Shown: positions 1-10,159 of the stretch, one piece after another | Position numbering within the stretch: position 1 is the first letter of the stretch | Layout of the letters: every line of letters begins with the position of its first letter | Assembly: GCF_004365915.1 (NCBI RefSeq) | Contig: NZ_SODI01000001.1 | Span: 2,356,001-2,420,000 of the forward strand | From: Cryobacterium psychrophilum | GTDB lineage: Bacteria; Actinomycetota; Actinomycetes; Actinomycetales; Microbacteriaceae | Direction of reading: 5' to 3' | Length of the DNA stretch: 64,000 nucleotides | The notes under the pieces: model-generated | What the model was told of the DNA's origin: nothing | The model's database searches: none | Seen by the model: only the letters and a program-made list of their open reading frames with translations | Program-made: the position numbers and the translations under genes

Positions 1-97
1 ATACCGGTGGCGCACAGGCATCAGCCGCCCGGTCATGCCCGTGCGTGTCTCCCGTGGGCCGAGGGGCGCCCGGCAGGAGTGGGAAGTCGGCCACGTG

Positions 98-1261
98 CTA
101 CGTCGCGTCCGCGGCGACAGCGGCGGCGTCGTTCCACGCCACGATCCCCCCGGTGAGTACGCACACATCCGTGAACCCGGCCTCACGCAGCGCGATCGCC
201 GCCCGGTTTGCGCGCGTCCCCGTATGGCAGTGCACGACGAGGGGCAGGTCGCGGGGGAGCGACGCCTGGCCCTGGGCGGTCAGGATGCTGTCGAGCGGCA
301 GGAGTCGGGCATCCGGAATCGCCGTTTCGGCATGCTCACTGGGCTCGCGCACATCGACCACGAGAAAGTCGTCGAGGCCCGCGGACCGGGCGGCGAGCCG
401 TGCCACCAGCTCCGGCGTCGTGATTTCGGGCACGCCGCTCGCCTCGGGAACGGGCGATTCGCCGGGCAGTGGGGCCGCGGCGATTCCGGTGCCCACGAGC
501 GGCACCTCGCTGAATCGTCCGGAGAGTGCGTCGATCACGAGCACCCGTCCGATCAGGGGGGAGCCGATGCCCGTGACGAGTTTGATGGTCTCGGTCGCCA
601 TGAGCGAGCCCACCTGGCCGCACAGGGCGCCGAGCACTCCCGCGTCGGCGCAGTTGGGCACCTCTCCCTCGGCGGGCGGGGTCGGGAACAGGTCACGCAG
701 GTGCACGCCGGTGATACCGCTCCCGGCGGGCGGGTTGGCCCAGAACACGGTGAGTTGGGCGTCGAAACGCAGAACGGATGCCCATACGAGTGGAATCCCG
801 AGCGCCGCGCAGGTGTCGTTCACGAGGAACCTGGTGGGGAAGTTGTCGGTGCCGTCGATGATCACGTCGTAATTGCCCAGGATGGCGGCGGCGTTCTGGG
901 CCACCAGGCGTTCGCTGTGCTGGATCACGGTGGCTTCGGGGGCGATGCGGGCGATGGCCTCCGCGGCGCTGGCGACCTTGGGACGCCCGACGTCGGTGAC
1001 GCCGTGCACGATTTGGCGCTGCAGATTGCTCGGCTCCACGTCGTCGTCGTCGACGATGCCGATGGTGCCCACGCCGGCCGCAGCCAGGTAGAGGAGCGCG
1101 GGCGATCCGAGCCCGCCCGCGCCGAGCACGAGGATGCGCGCGTTCGCCAGTCGGCGCTGACCGAGTTCGTTGAGCTGGGGCAGGCGCCGCTGGCGGGCGG
1201 TGCGAACGGATTCGGCGGCGCTGAGCCGGTCAACGGGCTCGACGAGAGGGGGGATAGCCAT
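98..1261 (-). CDS. moeB: MoeB/ThiF-type adenylyltransferase with C-terminal rhodanese domain (MoeZ-like)
   Basis: Predicted E1-like enzyme that adenylates the C-terminus of a sulfur-carrier protein (MoaD/ThiS/CysO class) and passes sulfur to it, in molybdopterin, thiamine or cysteine synthesis; cytoplasmic. The 387-aa product has the nucleotide-binding GAGGLGS at about residues 47-53, the DDDDVEPSNLQRQ stretch just after it, and the PNCADAGVLGALCG region near the adenylation site. A rhodanese domain occupies the last ~110 residues, with active loop HCHTGTR and Cys at about residue 345. I chose the ATG at 1261 because the conserved MAIPPL start lies there; open frame continues upstream but has no family resemblance. 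It diverges from the molybdate-transport operon, which fits a role in molybdenum cofactor synthesis. The paralogue-level assignment (MoeB, MoeZ or ThiF) is inference. Confidence 0.9.
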   Translation of the reverse strand: MAIPPLVEPVDRLSAAESVRTARQRRLPQLNELGQRRLANARILVLGAGGLGSPALLYLAAAGVGTIGIVDDDDVEPSNLQRQIVHGVTDVGRPKVASAAEAIARIAPEATVIQHSERLVAQNAAAILGNYDVIIDGTDNFPTRFLVNDTCAALGIPLVWASVLRFDAQLTVFWANPPAGSGITGVHLRDLFPTPPAEGEVPNCADAGVLGALCGQVGSLMATETIKLVTGIGSPLIGRVLVIDALSGRFSEVPLVGTGIAAAPLPGESPVPEASGVPEITTPELVARLAARSAGLDDFLVVDVREPSEHAETAIPDARLLPLDSILTAQGQASLPRDLPLVVHCHTGTRANRAAIALREAGFTDVCVLTGGIVAWNDAAAVAADAT

Positions 1262-1438
1262 GGTGTTAAGGCTAGGCGGTGTTTGCGCCGCGTGCGACCG
1301 GGAGCCAAACCGTGGCGGTCGTCGCTCCTTCCCGCGCCGCGCAGGGGTATTTTCTACGCCGGCGGCGTGTGGTCGCCATGCGCGAAGGCGGGAAGAAATC
1401 CAGTAAAGCGACGCAGATGCGGTGATAATATGCACAGT

Positions 1439-1843
1439 ATGGCTCAGTATCGAATCAGTGAGGCGGCCCAGCTCCTGGGCGTCAGTGATGACACCGTGCG
1501 TCGCTGGGTTGATGCCGGTCGAATGGATGCCGCGGTGGATTCCGCCGGTCGTCTCGCGATTGACGGCGCCCAACTCGCCGCCTTCGCAGTGGAACAGGCG
1601 AGCGCACTTGCCGACCCTTCCCTCGTGGGGCGCAGTGCTCGCAATCGTTTTGTGGGAATCGTGACCGCGATCACCATGGACACCGTCATGGCCCAGGTCG
1701 AGTTGCAGTGCGGTGCGCACCGCGTGGTCTCGCTCATGTCGAGCGAGGCCGTGCGTGAGCTCGGCCTCGAAATCGGCTCGCTCAGCGTGGCCGTGATCAA
1801 GGCCACGAACGTGATCGTCGAAACCCCGGCCCGCCCGGCATGA
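1439..1843 (+). CDS. HTH (excisionase/MerR-like) plus TOBE/Mop molybdate-binding regulator
   Basis: 134-aa protein. Residues 3-50 are an excisionase/MerR-like helix-turn-helix (ISEAAQLLGVSDDTVRRWVDAG), and residues ~65-130 are a Mop/TOBE domain of the kind that binds molybdate or tungstate. The likely role is a molybdate-responsive transcription regulator or a molybdate store; I infer it controls the operon it heads. The stop overlaps the modA start in an ATGA. Two ATGs are possible (1430, 1439). I prefer 1439 because TAATAT at 1426-1431 sits seven bases upstream and there is no Shine-Dalgarno, the pattern of a leaderless start seen elsewhere in this window. Confidence 0.85.
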   Translation: MAQYRISEAAQLLGVSDDTVRRWVDAGRMDAAVDSAGRLAIDGAQLAAFAVEQASALADPSLVGRSARNRFVGIVTAITMDTVMAQVELQCGAHRVVSLMSSEAVRELGLEIGSLSVAVIKATNVIVETPARPA

Positions 1844-2607
1844 GAGCGCGCCTGGTCCTTGCTGCCACGCTGATCGTGGCCCTCGCCGGCTGCGCGAGTA
1901 CGCCGGTTGCCCGGCCGTCCGGCACGAACGACCTTCACGGATCGGTCATCGTGTTCGCCGCGGCCTCGCTCACGGCCCCCTTCACCCTGATGAAGGCCGC
2001 CTTCGAAGCCGAGCACCCCGGAACGACGATCACCCTCAACTTCGCGGGTTCCTCCGACCTGGTCACCCAGATCATCGAGGGCGCACCGGCCGACGTTTTC
2101 GCCTCCGCTGACACCAGGAATATGGCCAGGCTGACGGAGGTGTCCCTCGCCGACGCCCCCGTTGACTTCGCCTCGAACACCCTCACCATCGTCGTGCCGC
2201 CGGGAAATCCGGGTGGCATTGAATCGTTCGACGATCTCGCTCGAACCGGAGTGTCGACCGTGGTCTGCGCCCCGCAGGTGCCGTGCGGAGCGGCCGCCGT
2301 CGCCGTCGAGGCGGCGACGGGCGTCGCGCTCACACCGGTCAGCGAGGAATTCTCCGTGACCGACGTGCTCGGCAAGGTGAGCTCACGTGCAGCGGATGCC
2401 GGCCTCGTCTACGTCACGGACGCCTTGGCCGCGGGGAGCGCCGTCGAGGGCATCGCGTTCCCGGAGTCCGCCGGAATCGTGAACACCTACCCGATTGCGG
2501 CCCTTACCGATTCGCGCAACCCGGCTCTCGCGGCGGCCTTTGCCGTCTGGGTCGCGAGCGCGCCCGCCCAGAAGATTCTGCGGGTGGCCGGCTTTGGCCG
2601 CCCCTGA
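1840..2607 (+). CDS. modA: molybdate ABC transporter substrate-binding lipoprotein
   Basis: 255-aa periplasmic-type binding protein that captures molybdate (or tungstate) outside the membrane. A lipoprotein signal is clear: a hydrophobic segment after MRARLV and the lipobox LAGC, with Cys at about residue 18 for lipid attachment. The mature part has the family hallmarks VFAAASLT near residue 40, the [12 protein letters not shown] stretch and the ADVFASAD motif. It starts inside the stop of the upstream HTH-TOBE gene (ATGA) and is followed by modB and modC, so it is the second gene of a four-gene operon. Length is normal for ModA. Confidence 0.95.
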   Translation: MRARLVLAATLIVALAGCASTPVARPSGTNDLHGSVIVFAAASLTAPFTLMKAAFEAEHPGTTITLNFAGSSDLVTQIIEGAPADVFASADTRNMARLTEVSLADAPVDFASNTLTIVVPPGNPGGIESFDDLARTGVSTVVCAPQVPCGAAAVAVEAATGVALTPVSEEFSVTDVLGKVSSRAADAGLVYVTDALAAGSAVEGIAFPESAGIVNTYPIAALTDSRNPALAAAFAVWVASAPAQKILRVAGFGRP

Positions 2608-3448
2608 CGCCCGGCGCGCCACCACCGTCTCCGCGGCCGGGACGGCGCACTTCGCATCCGTTCCGGGCTGGGTCATGGCCGTTGCCGCCGTCGGTTCGGT
2701 GTTTGTGGTGCTTCCGCTCGTGGCGATGGTCACCCGGGTCAACTGGGGCAGTTTCCTCGAACTCGTCACGAGCGAGTCATCCATTGCCGCGCTGCTGCTG
2801 AGCCTGCGCACATCCAGCATCGCCACCGTGCTCTGCGTGCTCGTGGGCGTGCCGATGGCCCTCTCCCTGGCTCGAACGCGGTTCCCGGGGCAAGGCCTGC
2901 TGCGCCCGCTCGTTCTCCTGCCGCTCGTTCTGCCGCCGGTTGTCGGCGGAATCGCCCTGCTGTATACGTTCGGGCGCCGCGGACTGCTCGGCGAGACCTT
3001 CGAGGTGCTCGGGATCCAGATCGCGTTCTCCACGACGGCCGTCGTGCTCGCGCAGACCTTTGTGGCCCTCCCGTACCTTGTGCTGAGTCTGGAAGGCGGA
3101 CTCCGCGCCGTCGGAACGCGATACGAAGCCGTCGCCGCCACCCTCGGAGCGGCGCCGACCACGGTGCTGCGCCGGGTCACTTTGCCGCTGGTCCTGCCCG
3201 CCATCGTCTCCGGCGCGGTCTTGTCGTTCGCCCGGGCGCTCGGAGAATTCGGCGCGACGCTCACCTTCGCCGGAAGCCTGCAGGGAGTCACCCGAACGCT
3301 GCCCCTGGAGATCTACTTGCAGCGGGAAATCGACCCCGATGCCGCCGTGGCCCTCTCGCTCGTGCTCGTCGTGGTGGCCGTGCTCGTGGTGGGCTTTGCA
3401 CACCGCGGCGCGAACCCGGCCACCGGTTTTCTGCGCAGGGCCGCCTGA
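2594..3448 (+). CDS. modB: molybdate ABC transporter permease
   Basis: Inner-membrane permease of the molybdate transporter, about 284 aa with five to six hydrophobic segments. The cytoplasmic EAA-like loop that contacts the ATPase is visible ([20 protein letters not shown], near residues 190-210), followed by [14 protein letters not shown], typical of ModB. I place the start at TTG 2594, overlapping the end of modA by 14 bases, because this gives a normal N-terminus before the first membrane segment. ATG 2675 would cut close to that segment, and the ATG at 2495 lies deep inside modA. The exact start is uncertain. The stop overlaps the modC ATG by one base. Confidence 0.9.
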   Translation: MAAPDARRATTVSAAGTAHFASVPGWVMAVAAVGSVFVVLPLVAMVTRVNWGSFLELVTSESSIAALLLSLRTSSIATVLCVLVGVPMALSLARTRFPGQGLLRPLVLLPLVLPPVVGGIALLYTFGRRGLLGETFEVLGIQIAFSTTAVVLAQTFVALPYLVLSLEGGLRAVGTRYEAVAATLGAAPTTVLRRVTLPLVLPAIVSGAVLSFARALGEFGATLTFAGSLQGVTRTLPLEIYLQREIDPDAAVALSLVLVVVAVLVVGFAHRGANPATGFLRRAA

Positions 3449-4578
3449 TGCTGCACCTCAGTGCACGGATGCCCGAGCGCGGCCTCGACGTGCGACTGCA
3501 CGTTGAGCGCGGCGAGACCGTCGCCATCCTCGGGCCGAACGGCGCCGGAAAATCCACGCTCCTCGGGGTGCTCGCCGGCCTGGTGCGCCCGGAAACCGGT
3601 CGGGCCGCACTCGCCGGGCGCGCCCTCTTCCGTTTGGGATCAGAGTCGGCCGACGATCAGCACGGTCACGCGTCCCGGGAATTCGCCGCGCCGGGCGGCT
3701 CCCGCACCGGCCGCCCCCAAGACACCTGGCTGCCGCCGCATGCCCGCGGTGTCGCGCTCCTCGCCCAGGATGCCCTGCTCTTTCCCCACCTGAGCAGCGC
3801 CGCCAATGTGGCCTTCGGCCCGCGAAGTGCCGGGGCAACCCGGCGAGAGGCCCAGGCCAGGGCGCTCCACTGGCTGGGTGAGGTCGATGCAACCGACCTC
3901 GCCGCACGCCGCCCGGCACGGCTCTCGGGCGGGCAGGCGCAGCGGGTGGCCGTCGCCCGTGCCCTCGCCGCGGAGCCGCAACTCTTGTTGCTCGACGAGC
4001 CACTCGCCGCGCTCGACGTGGCCGCGGCGCCCGTGCTACGGCGCATGCTCCGCCGGGTGCTCGCCGACCAGACCGTGCTCATCGTGACCCACGACGTGCT
4101 CGACGCCCTCACCCTCGCGGACCGGGTCGTGGTGATGCACGAGGGGCGCATCATCGAACAGGGTCCCACCCGCGATGTTCTCGAGCGCCCCCGCACGCGT
4201 TTCACCGCCGACCTCGCTGCCCTTAACCTCATCACCGGAACGAACACGCACGCCGGTGTGGTGATGGATGCCGACGCAACCGTCATCCTGCCCTGCCCCT
4301 CCGGCGCCCCGGCCGACATGCCGGCAGGTTCGCGCGTCGGTGTGGCCGTTCGTCCCGCGAACGTGCTCGTCTCGCTCACCGAACCCCGGGGCCCGAATCT
4401 CACGGTGCTGCCCGCGCTTGTGCGCGACCTTGAGCCTCGCGGCGACGTCGTGCGGGTACGCTCCGACGGACTCTTCGCCGATCTCACTCCCCGGGTGATC
4501 GCCGATCTCGATCTCGGGCCGGGCATCCGCGCCTACTTTTCGTTCGCCGCTGTCGACGCCGTCACTTACCCCCTCTGA
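3448..4578 (+). CDS. modC: molybdate ABC transporter ATP-binding protein
   Basis: 376-aa ATPase that energises molybdate import. Walker A GPNGAGKST is at residues 29-37, the ABC signature LSGGQAQR is near 159, and Walker B LLLLDEPLAALD is near 180, followed by the H-loop THDV. After residue ~260 comes a TOBE-like domain (ATVILPCPSG... VAVRPANVLV), the usual ModC regulatory tail. The ATG overlaps the modB stop (TGATG). This is the last gene of the operon; a palindromic repeat starts 14 bases after its stop and may serve as a terminator or mRNA stabiliser. Confidence 0.95.
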   Translation: MLHLSARMPERGLDVRLHVERGETVAILGPNGAGKSTLLGVLAGLVRPETGRAALAGRALFRLGSESADDQHGHASREFAAPGGSRTGRPQDTWLPPHARGVALLAQDALLFPHLSSAANVAFGPRSAGATRREAQARALHWLGEVDATDLAARRPARLSGGQAQRVAVARALAAEPQLLLLDEPLAALDVAAAPVLRRMLRRVLADQTVLIVTHDVLDALTLADRVVVMHEGRIIEQGPTRDVLERPRTRFTADLAALNLITGTNTHAGVVMDADATVILPCPSGAPADMPAGSRVGVAVRPANVLVSLTEPRGPNLTVLPALVRDLEPRGDVVRVRSDGLFADLTPRVIADLDLGPGIRAYFSFAAVDAVTYPL

Positions 4579-4592
4579 CCCGCCGGCCCCAC

Positions 4593-4669
4593 GCAAAACC
4601 GGTGATGCTGAGACACGCCGGGCCGGTGTGCCACCCGGCACGGCGCGTCGCGAAATGTGCCGGTTTTAG
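4593..4669. repeat. REP-like palindromic repeat, copy 1
   Basis: 77-bp element with arms GCAAAACCGG, eight spacer bases, then GAGACACGCCG on the left, and a complementary right arm ending in CCGGTTTTAG. It lies directly after modC. It belongs to a family of five in this window (see copies at 11407, 11565, the split copy at 12631/17779, and 17901). Confidence 0.85.
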
Positions 4670-4741
4670 CAGGCGTCAGGGTCGACGGATGCCTCCCCGG
4701 CCCGGAACGCCCGGCACCTGAGCGGACCTGACGAACAGAAA

Positions 4742-4779
4742 AGGACCATAGCTCCCGGTAAGCCGGGAGCTATGGTCCT
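4742..4779 (-). terminator. Rho-independent terminator of tRNA-Ser
   Basis: Perfect 17-bp inverted repeat (AGGACCATAGCTCCCGG and its complement) around a TAAG loop. Read on the minus strand, it is followed by a T-rich run (CCTTTTCTG). It lies 12 bases beyond the tRNA 3' end. Confidence 0.9.
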
Positions 4780-4791
4780 GTGTGAGTAGGG

Positions 4792-4879
4792 TGGCGGAGA
4801 ATGGGGGATTCGAACCCCCGAGGGCTTTCACCCAACACGCTTTCCAAGCGTGCGCCATAGGCCACTAGGCGAATTCTCC
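4792..4879 (-). tRNA. tRNA-Ser (GGA)
   Basis: Read on the minus strand, a class II tRNA. The acceptor stem GGAGAAT pairs with ATTCTCC, the anticodon loop CTTGGAAAG gives anticodon GGA, a long variable arm follows, and the T-loop is GGTTCGAATCC. Discriminator G and an encoded CCA are present at the 3' end (4792-4795). It decodes UCC/UCU serine codons. Confidence 0.95.
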
Positions 4880-5023
4880 TGGCCGGCCGTTTCCCAAGGG
4901 AACGGCACCAGAGAATCCTACCTGTTTCTGGCGGCGTCTGCTGCCACCGCTGCTTCGGTCACTCAAACCGCCGGGAAATGGCGGGTGTGAATGATGCGGC
5001 CCGATCTCGCCTAAGCTAGTGTA

Positions 5024-5113
5024 CGGCTCCTCGCGTGGCGCCATCCAGGCCAATTCCCCCAGGACGGAAACGTAGCAAGGGTAACCGGGCTCTGGCGGGT
5101 GCGCGGGGGGTCC
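5024..5113 (+). ncRNA. ffs: signal recognition particle RNA (4.5S type)
   Basis: RNA scaffold of the bacterial signal recognition particle. It binds Ffh and targets membrane and secreted proteins. The conserved helix-8 tip is recognisable at 5050-5080 (CCAGGACGGAAACGTAGCAA followed by GGGTAACC), and the flanking strands pair: GGCTCCTCGCG at the 5' end with CGCGGGGGGTCC at the 3' end. A run TTCTCTTTTT follows at once, a natural terminator. TAAGCT at 5012-5017 could be the -10 box. Exact ends are inferred from the pairing. In many actinobacteria this gene sits next to dnaX; here dnaX is 13.5 kb away. Confidence 0.88.
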
Positions 5114-5237
5114 TTCTCTTTTTAAGGATCCGCACCCGGAGTCCGCCCGAAGTCGGGACCGATGGCCCTTGAGCGGTCGTGACGGCATCCCTAAACTGGC
5201 CCGGTGCGGCCGCCGCGCCGTGGGATGCGAAGGACCG

Positions 5238-7697
5238 ATGCCTGATTCGACGACCACCCCCGTGACCTCCTGGCCTGCGCAACCGCCGGCGCCTCTGGAC
5301 GCCGCAGCGCTCGCGAGCATCGATGCGTGGTGGCGGGCCGCGAACTACCTCTCGATCGGGCAGATCTATCTGCTCGGCAACGCCCTGCTCCGGGAGCCGC
5401 TTCGCGCTGAGCACATCAAGCCGCGGCTGCTCGGGCACTGGGGCACAACGCCCGGACTGAATTTTCTCTATGCGCACCTCAATCGGGCCATCCTCGAGCG
5501 CAAGCTGAGCACGCTCTATGTGACCGGCCCCGGTCACGGCGGCCCCGGCATGGTCGCGAACGCCTACCTTGACGGCACGTACTCCGAGATCTACAGCGAC
5601 ATCGAGCAGACCGAGGCCGGGGTGCAGAAACTCTTCCGGCAATTCTCCTTCCCCGGCGGCATCCCCAGCCACGCCTCACCGGAGTTGCCGGGGTCGATTC
5701 ACGAGGGCGGCGAGCTCGGCTACGCCCTGAGTCACGCCTACGGGGCGGCGTTCGACAACCCCGACCTGCTGGTGGCGGCCGTGGTCGGCGATGGCGAAGC
5801 GGAGACCGGTCCCCTCGCCACCAGCTGGCACTCGAACAAGTTCATCGACCCCCTGCACGACGGCGTCGTGCTGCCCATCCTGCATCTCAACGGCTACAAG
5901 ATCGCCAACCCCACCGTGCTCGCCCGCATCCCCGAGGCCGAGCTGCTGAACCTCATGCGCGGCTACGGGCACACGCCGCACATCGTGTCCGGCGGCTTCC
6001 ACGGCGAAGACCCGATGCTCGTTCACGCGCGCATGGCCGAGACCCTCGACGTGGTGCTGAACGAGATCTCGGAGATCAAGCGCGCCGCCGCGCAGGCGAA
6101 CGCCGCCGGTGAAGACTTCGCGCGGCCGCTGTGGCCGATGATCATCCTCCGAACTCCCAAGGGCTGGACCTGCCCGGCCGAGATCGACGGTCTTCCGGTC
6201 GAGGGAACGTGGCGCGCCCACCAGGTGCCGCTCGGCAACGCCCGCGACACCGAGGCGCACACTCGACTGCTCGAAGAGTGGATGCACTCCTACCGTCCGG
6301 AGGAACTCTTCGACGAGAGCGGCGCCCCCGCGGCAGGCATCACCGCGCTCGCCCCGAGCGGACCCCTGCGCATGAGCGCCAACCCGGTGTCCAACGGGGG
6401 ACTGCTGCGCCGCAATCTTGACCTGCCTGACTTTCGCGATTTCGCCGTTGACGTGCCCGCGCCGGGGGCGACGCTGGGCGAGGCCACGCGCGTGCTCGGC
6501 GGTTACCTGGCCGAGGTCATCCGCTTGAATCCGGACAATTTTCGCATCTTCGGCCCCGACGAGACCGCGTCGAATCGGTTGGCGCCGGCCGTGTATGAGG
6601 CGACCGATAAACAGTGGAACGCCGAGATTCGGCCCAATGACATGAACCTGGCGCGGGCCGGCCGGGTGATGGAGATGCTCAGTGAGCACCAGTGCCAGGG
6701 CTGGCTCGAGGGCTACCTGCTCACCGGCCGGCACGGCCTGTTCAACTGCTACGAGGCGTTCATTCACATCGTGGATTCCATGTTCAACCAGCACGCCAAG
6801 TGGCTCAAGGTCACCGCCGACATCCCGTGGCGCGCACCGATTTCGAGCCTCAACTACCTACTGAGTTCGCACGTGTGGCGGCAGGACCACAACGGGTTCT
6901 CGCACCAGGATCCCGGCTTCATCGATCACGTCGTGAACAAGAGCGCCGATGTCGTGCGGGTGTATCTGCCGTTCGACGCGAACACACTGCTCAGCACCTA
7001 CGACCACTGCCTGCGCAGCGTGAACTACGTGAACGTCGTCGTGGCGGGCAAGCAGCCGGCACCCAACCTGCTCACCATGGAGGAGGCCGTGGCCCACTGC
7101 ACCCGCGGCCTCGGCATCTTCGACTGGGCCGGCACCGAGACGCCCGGGATGTCGCCCGACGTGGTACTCGCGGCTGCCGGCGATGTTCCAACGCTGGAGG
7201 TACTCGCCGCTGCGGCGATCCTGCGCGAGCACCTGCCGTCCCTCGCGGTGCGCGTGGTGAATGTCGTCGACCTCATGCGGCTGCAATCGGCCGAGGATCA
7301 CCCGCACGGTCTCTCCGACCGTGAGTTCGACGCGATCTTCACGCCGGACAAACCGATCGTGTTCGCCTACCACGGCTACCCCTGGCTGATCCATCGGCTC
7401 ACTTACAAGCGCACCGGGCACGACAACCTGCACGTGCGCGGCTACAAGGAGATCGGAACCACCACGACGCCGTTCGACATGGTGATGCTCAACGACCTCG
7501 ACAGGTACCACCTCGTGATGGACGTGATCGATCGAGTTCCCGGCCTCGGCGCCAGGGCCGGCTTGCTGCGGCAGCAGATGCAGGATGCCCGACTGCTCGC
7601 CCGCCAGTACACGCGCGACCATGGGGAAGACGCGCCTGAGGTCGCCGATTGGGCCTGGGGACAGGCCCCCGAGGCGGCTGCTGAGCCTCCTGTTTAG
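5238..7697 (+). CDS. xfp: xylulose-5-phosphate/fructose-6-phosphate phosphoketolase
   Basis: 819-aa thiamine-diphosphate enzyme that splits xylulose 5-phosphate (and often fructose 6-phosphate) with phosphate to acetyl phosphate plus glyceraldehyde 3-phosphate (or erythrose 4-phosphate). Signatures: [19 protein letters not shown] near residues 96-115, and the diphosphate-binding GDGEAETGP near 184. Length is the family norm. I start at ATG 5238 (MPDSTTTP), preceded at three bases by AAGGA, rather than at the in-frame ATG 23 codons upstream, which lies close to the SRP RNA. Downstream pta and ackA would turn its acetyl phosphate into acetate and ATP or into acetyl-CoA, as in the bifid shunt. 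A 245-base gap before pta suggests a separate promoter there. Confidence 0.95.
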   Translation: MPDSTTTPVTSWPAQPPAPLDAAALASIDAWWRAANYLSIGQIYLLGNALLREPLRAEHIKPRLLGHWGTTPGLNFLYAHLNRAILERKLSTLYVTGPGHGGPGMVANAYLDGTYSEIYSDIEQTEAGVQKLFRQFSFPGGIPSHASPELPGSIHEGGELGYALSHAYGAAFDNPDLLVAAVVGDGEAETGPLATSWHSNKFIDPLHDGVVLPILHLNGYKIANPTVLARIPEAELLNLMRGYGHTPHIVSGGFHGEDPMLVHARMAETLDVVLNEISEIKRAAAQANAAGEDFARPLWPMIILRTPKGWTCPAEIDGLPVEGTWRAHQVPLGNARDTEAHTRLLEEWMHSYRPEELFDESGAPAAGITALAPSGPLRMSANPVSNGGLLRRNLDLPDFRDFAVDVPAPGATLGEATRVLGGYLAEVIRLNPDNFRIFGPDETASNRLAPAVYEATDKQWNAEIRPNDMNLARAGRVMEMLSEHQCQGWLEGYLLTGRHGLFNCYEAFIHIVDSMFNQHAKWLKVTADIPWRAPISSLNYLLSSHVWRQDHNGFSHQDPGFIDHVVNKSADVVRVYLPFDANTLLSTYDHCLRSVNYVNVVVAGKQPAPNLLTMEEAVAHCTRGLGIFDWAGTETPGMSPDVVLAAAGDVPTLEVLAAAAILREHLPSLAVRVVNVVDLMRLQSAEDHPHGLSDREFDAIFTPDKPIVFAYHGYPWLIHRLTYKRTGHDNLHVRGYKEIGTTTTPFDMVMLNDLDRYHLVMDVIDRVPGLGARAGLLRQQMQDARLLARQYTRDHGEDAPEVADWAWGQAPEAAAEPPV

Positions 7698-7942
7698 GGG
7701 AACCTGACTGGCGGTGACAAAGTGAAGGGGCATACTAGGCAGGTTGGCCCTGCGTTCCGTTCGGCGATCCACGCCAGCACTGGCCGCTGAGATTTCGCCG
7801 GAGAACCGCCGGTCAACACTTTCAAAACGGTGCGTCCTCTCGCAGGGGCCACACCAGTATTTAGTTGCGATTCGGTCGATGTTGCCCGTTCCACGGGCAG
7901 GGAACACCGCGTCCTGCACTCTCTCATCCGCAAGAAGATTGA

Positions 7943-10159
7943 ATGGATACCGTGGCACGAAGCATCTACATCACCTCGGCCGAAGGCAACACCGGCAAGT
8001 CCACCATCGCGCTCGGCGTGCTCGACACCCTCACCCATTCGGTGCAGCGCGTCGGTGTGTTCCGCCCGGTTGCTCGCTCGACGGACGAACCCGACTACGT
8101 TGTCGAGCTGCTGCTTCGGCACCTGAACGCCGGCGAGCCGGCCGGCGCGGTCTCCGCTCAGGACTACGAGCAGAGCATCGGAGTCACCTACGACGCGGTG
8201 AACAGCGACCCGGACGCCGCGCTCGCCCGCATCGTGCAGCGCTACAAGGCCGTCGAGGCGGTGTGTGACACCGTCGTCATCGTTGGCAGCGACTACACCG
8301 ACGTGGGCAGTCCCACCGAGCTCGCCTTCAACGCGCGCATCGCCGCCAACCTCGGCGCTCCCGTGCTGCTCGTGCTCGGCGGACGCGTGGGCCAGGGGCA
8401 GGGAGAATGGCTCGGCCAGAGTGACCCGCGCTCCACGAGTGACATCCGTCAGCAGACCGACGTGGCGCTCGCCGAGTTGCGCGACGAACACGCATCCGTT
8501 CTTGCCATCGTCGTGAACCGAGCGGATGCCGCACAGCTCAACGAGGTCGTCGCCGCCGTTCGGACAGTGGTCGATGCACCGAGCAACCGCGGGGAGTCCA
8601 CCGTGGGCATCCCCGTGTGGGCCGTGCCCGAAGACCCCTACCTCGTGGCGCCGAGCATGAAGAGCATCATGCAGGCCGTGGACGGCGCGCTCATCAAGGG
8701 CGACCCCGAACTGCTCGCCCGCGAAGCGCTCGGCGTGGTCGTGGCGGCTATGTCAATGGTCAACGTGCTGCCACGGCTCATCGAAGGCTCCGTCGTGGTG
8801 GTGCCCGGCGACCGCGAGGACGTGCTGCTCGCCGTGCTGATGGCCAACTCGGCCGCCACCTTCCCCTCTATCGCCGGCATCGTGCTCAACGGCGGCTTCG
8901 AGCTGCCCGAGCAGATCCAGCGCCTGATGGAGGGGCTCACCCCCTCGCTGCCGATCATCAGCACCAAGCTCGGCTCGTACGAGACGGCGCTGCGGGTCAC
9001 CCACACTCGCGGGCGCCTCGCCGCCGATTCACAGCGCAAGCATGACACCGCGCTGGCCCTGTTCGAGAAGCACGTCGACGCATCCGCTCTACTCGAACGC
9101 CTCGAGGTGAGCCGCGCCGACGTCGTGACCCCGCTCATGTTCGAGTATGCCCTGCTCGAGCGCGCCCGCAGCAAACGCCGCCACATCGTGTTGCCGGAGG
9201 GCGACGACGACCGCGTGCTGCGCGCCGCCGCCACGCTGCTCGCCCGAGACGTGGCCGACCTCACCATCCTCGGTGAGGAGATCGAGGTGCGCTCCCGCGC
9301 GATCGGTCTTGGCCTCGACATTTCGAAGGCGCACATCCTGAGCCCGTTCGACGACGTGCTGCGTCTGCGTTTCGCTGAGGAATACGCTCGGCTGCGCGCC
9401 CACAAGGGCGTCACCCTGGACCAGGCACGCGACACCGTGACCGACCTCTCCTTCTTCGGAACGATGATGGTGCAGCTCGGCATCGCCGACGGCATGGTTT
9501 CCGGCGCCACCCACACGACCGCGCACACCATCCGGCCGAGCTTCCAGATCATCAAGACCCGGCCAGGCGTCGGCGTGGTGTCGAGCGTATTCCTGATGGC
9601 GCTCGCGGACCGCGTGCTCGTCTATGGCGACTGCGCGATCATCCCGGACCCCACGGCCGAGGAGCTGGCGGACATCGCCATCTCCGCCTCCGAGACTGCC
9701 GTGCAGTTCGGCATCGAGCCCCGCATCGCGATGCTCTCCTACTCCACGGGCGAGTCGGGCGAGGGCGCCGACGTTGACAAGGTGCGCGCCGCGACCGCCC
9801 TCGTGCGCCAGCGCCGCCCCGACCTGCTGGTCGAGGGGCCGATTCAGTACGACGCCGCAGCGGATGCCGCGGTGGCGGCCACGAAGATGCCCGGTTCCCA
9901 GGTCGCCGGCCGGGCCACCGTGTTCATCTTCCCCGACCTGAACACCGGTAACAACACCTACAAGGCGGTGCAGCGCTCGGCCAACGCCGTCGCGATCGGA
10001 CCGATCCTGCAGGGCCTGCGCAAGCCGATCAATGACCTGTCCCGCGGAGCGCTTGTGCAGGACATCGTCAACACCGTCGCCATCACGGCCATCCAGGCAG
10101 CCTCCCTCGATGAGGCGGCCGCCGCCGCGGTGTCGGCCGCGGCCGGGGTGCACGCATGA
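7943..10159 (+). CDS. pta: phosphate acetyltransferase, long form with regulatory N-terminus
   Basis: 738-aa enzyme interconverting acetyl-CoA and acetyl phosphate. The N-terminal ~350 residues form a P-loop dethiobiotin-synthetase-like domain (SAEGNTGKST at residues 12-21) and a DRTGG-type domain. The catalytic PTA_PTB domain fills residues ~400-725 (HIVLPEGDDDRVLRAA, later SYSTGESGEG and the C-terminal NTYKAVQRSANAVAIGP). This long architecture is known from enterobacteria and many actinobacteria, where the N-terminal part is regulatory. Start ATG 7943 has only weak upstream pairing; GTG 7952 is an alternative. The last four bases are the ATGA that starts ackA, so the two are translationally coupled. 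Confidence 0.95.
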   Translation: MDTVARSIYITSAEGNTGKSTIALGVLDTLTHSVQRVGVFRPVARSTDEPDYVVELLLRHLNAGEPAGAVSAQDYEQSIGVTYDAVNSDPDAALARIVQRYKAVEAVCDTVVIVGSDYTDVGSPTELAFNARIAANLGAPVLLVLGGRVGQGQGEWLGQSDPRSTSDIRQQTDVALAELRDEHASVLAIVVNRADAAQLNEVVAAVRTVVDAPSNRGESTVGIPVWAVPEDPYLVAPSMKSIMQAVDGALIKGDPELLAREALGVVVAAMSMVNVLPRLIEGSVVVVPGDREDVLLAVLMANSAATFPSIAGIVLNGGFELPEQIQRLMEGLTPSLPIISTKLGSYETALRVTHTRGRLAADSQRKHDTALALFEKHVDASALLERLEVSRADVVTPLMFEYALLERARSKRRHIVLPEGDDDRVLRAAATLLARDVADLTILGEEIEVRSRAIGLGLDISKAHILSPFDDVLRLRFAEEYARLRAHKGVTLDQARDTVTDLSFFGTMMVQLGIADGMVSGATHTTAHTIRPSFQIIKTRPGVGVVSSVFLMALADRVLVYGDCAIIPDPTAEELADIAISASETAVQFGIEPRIAMLSYSTGESGEGADVDKVRAATALVRQRRPDLLVEGPIQYDAAADAAVAATKMPGSQVAGRATVFIFPDLNTGNNTYKAVQRSANAVAIGPILQGLRKPINDLSRGALVQDIVNTVAITAIQAASLDEAAAAAVSAAAGVHA

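Noticed and set aside
1..36. Possible 5' end of a minus-strand gene starting at ATG 36, with GGGAGA upstream
   Set aside because: Only 12 codons are inside the window and none are recognisable, so it cannot be supported as a gene.
35..1438. Long plus-strand open frame before the HTH-TOBE gene
   Set aside because: It is antisense to the MoeB/ThiF-rhodanese gene; only the part from 1439 has domain features.
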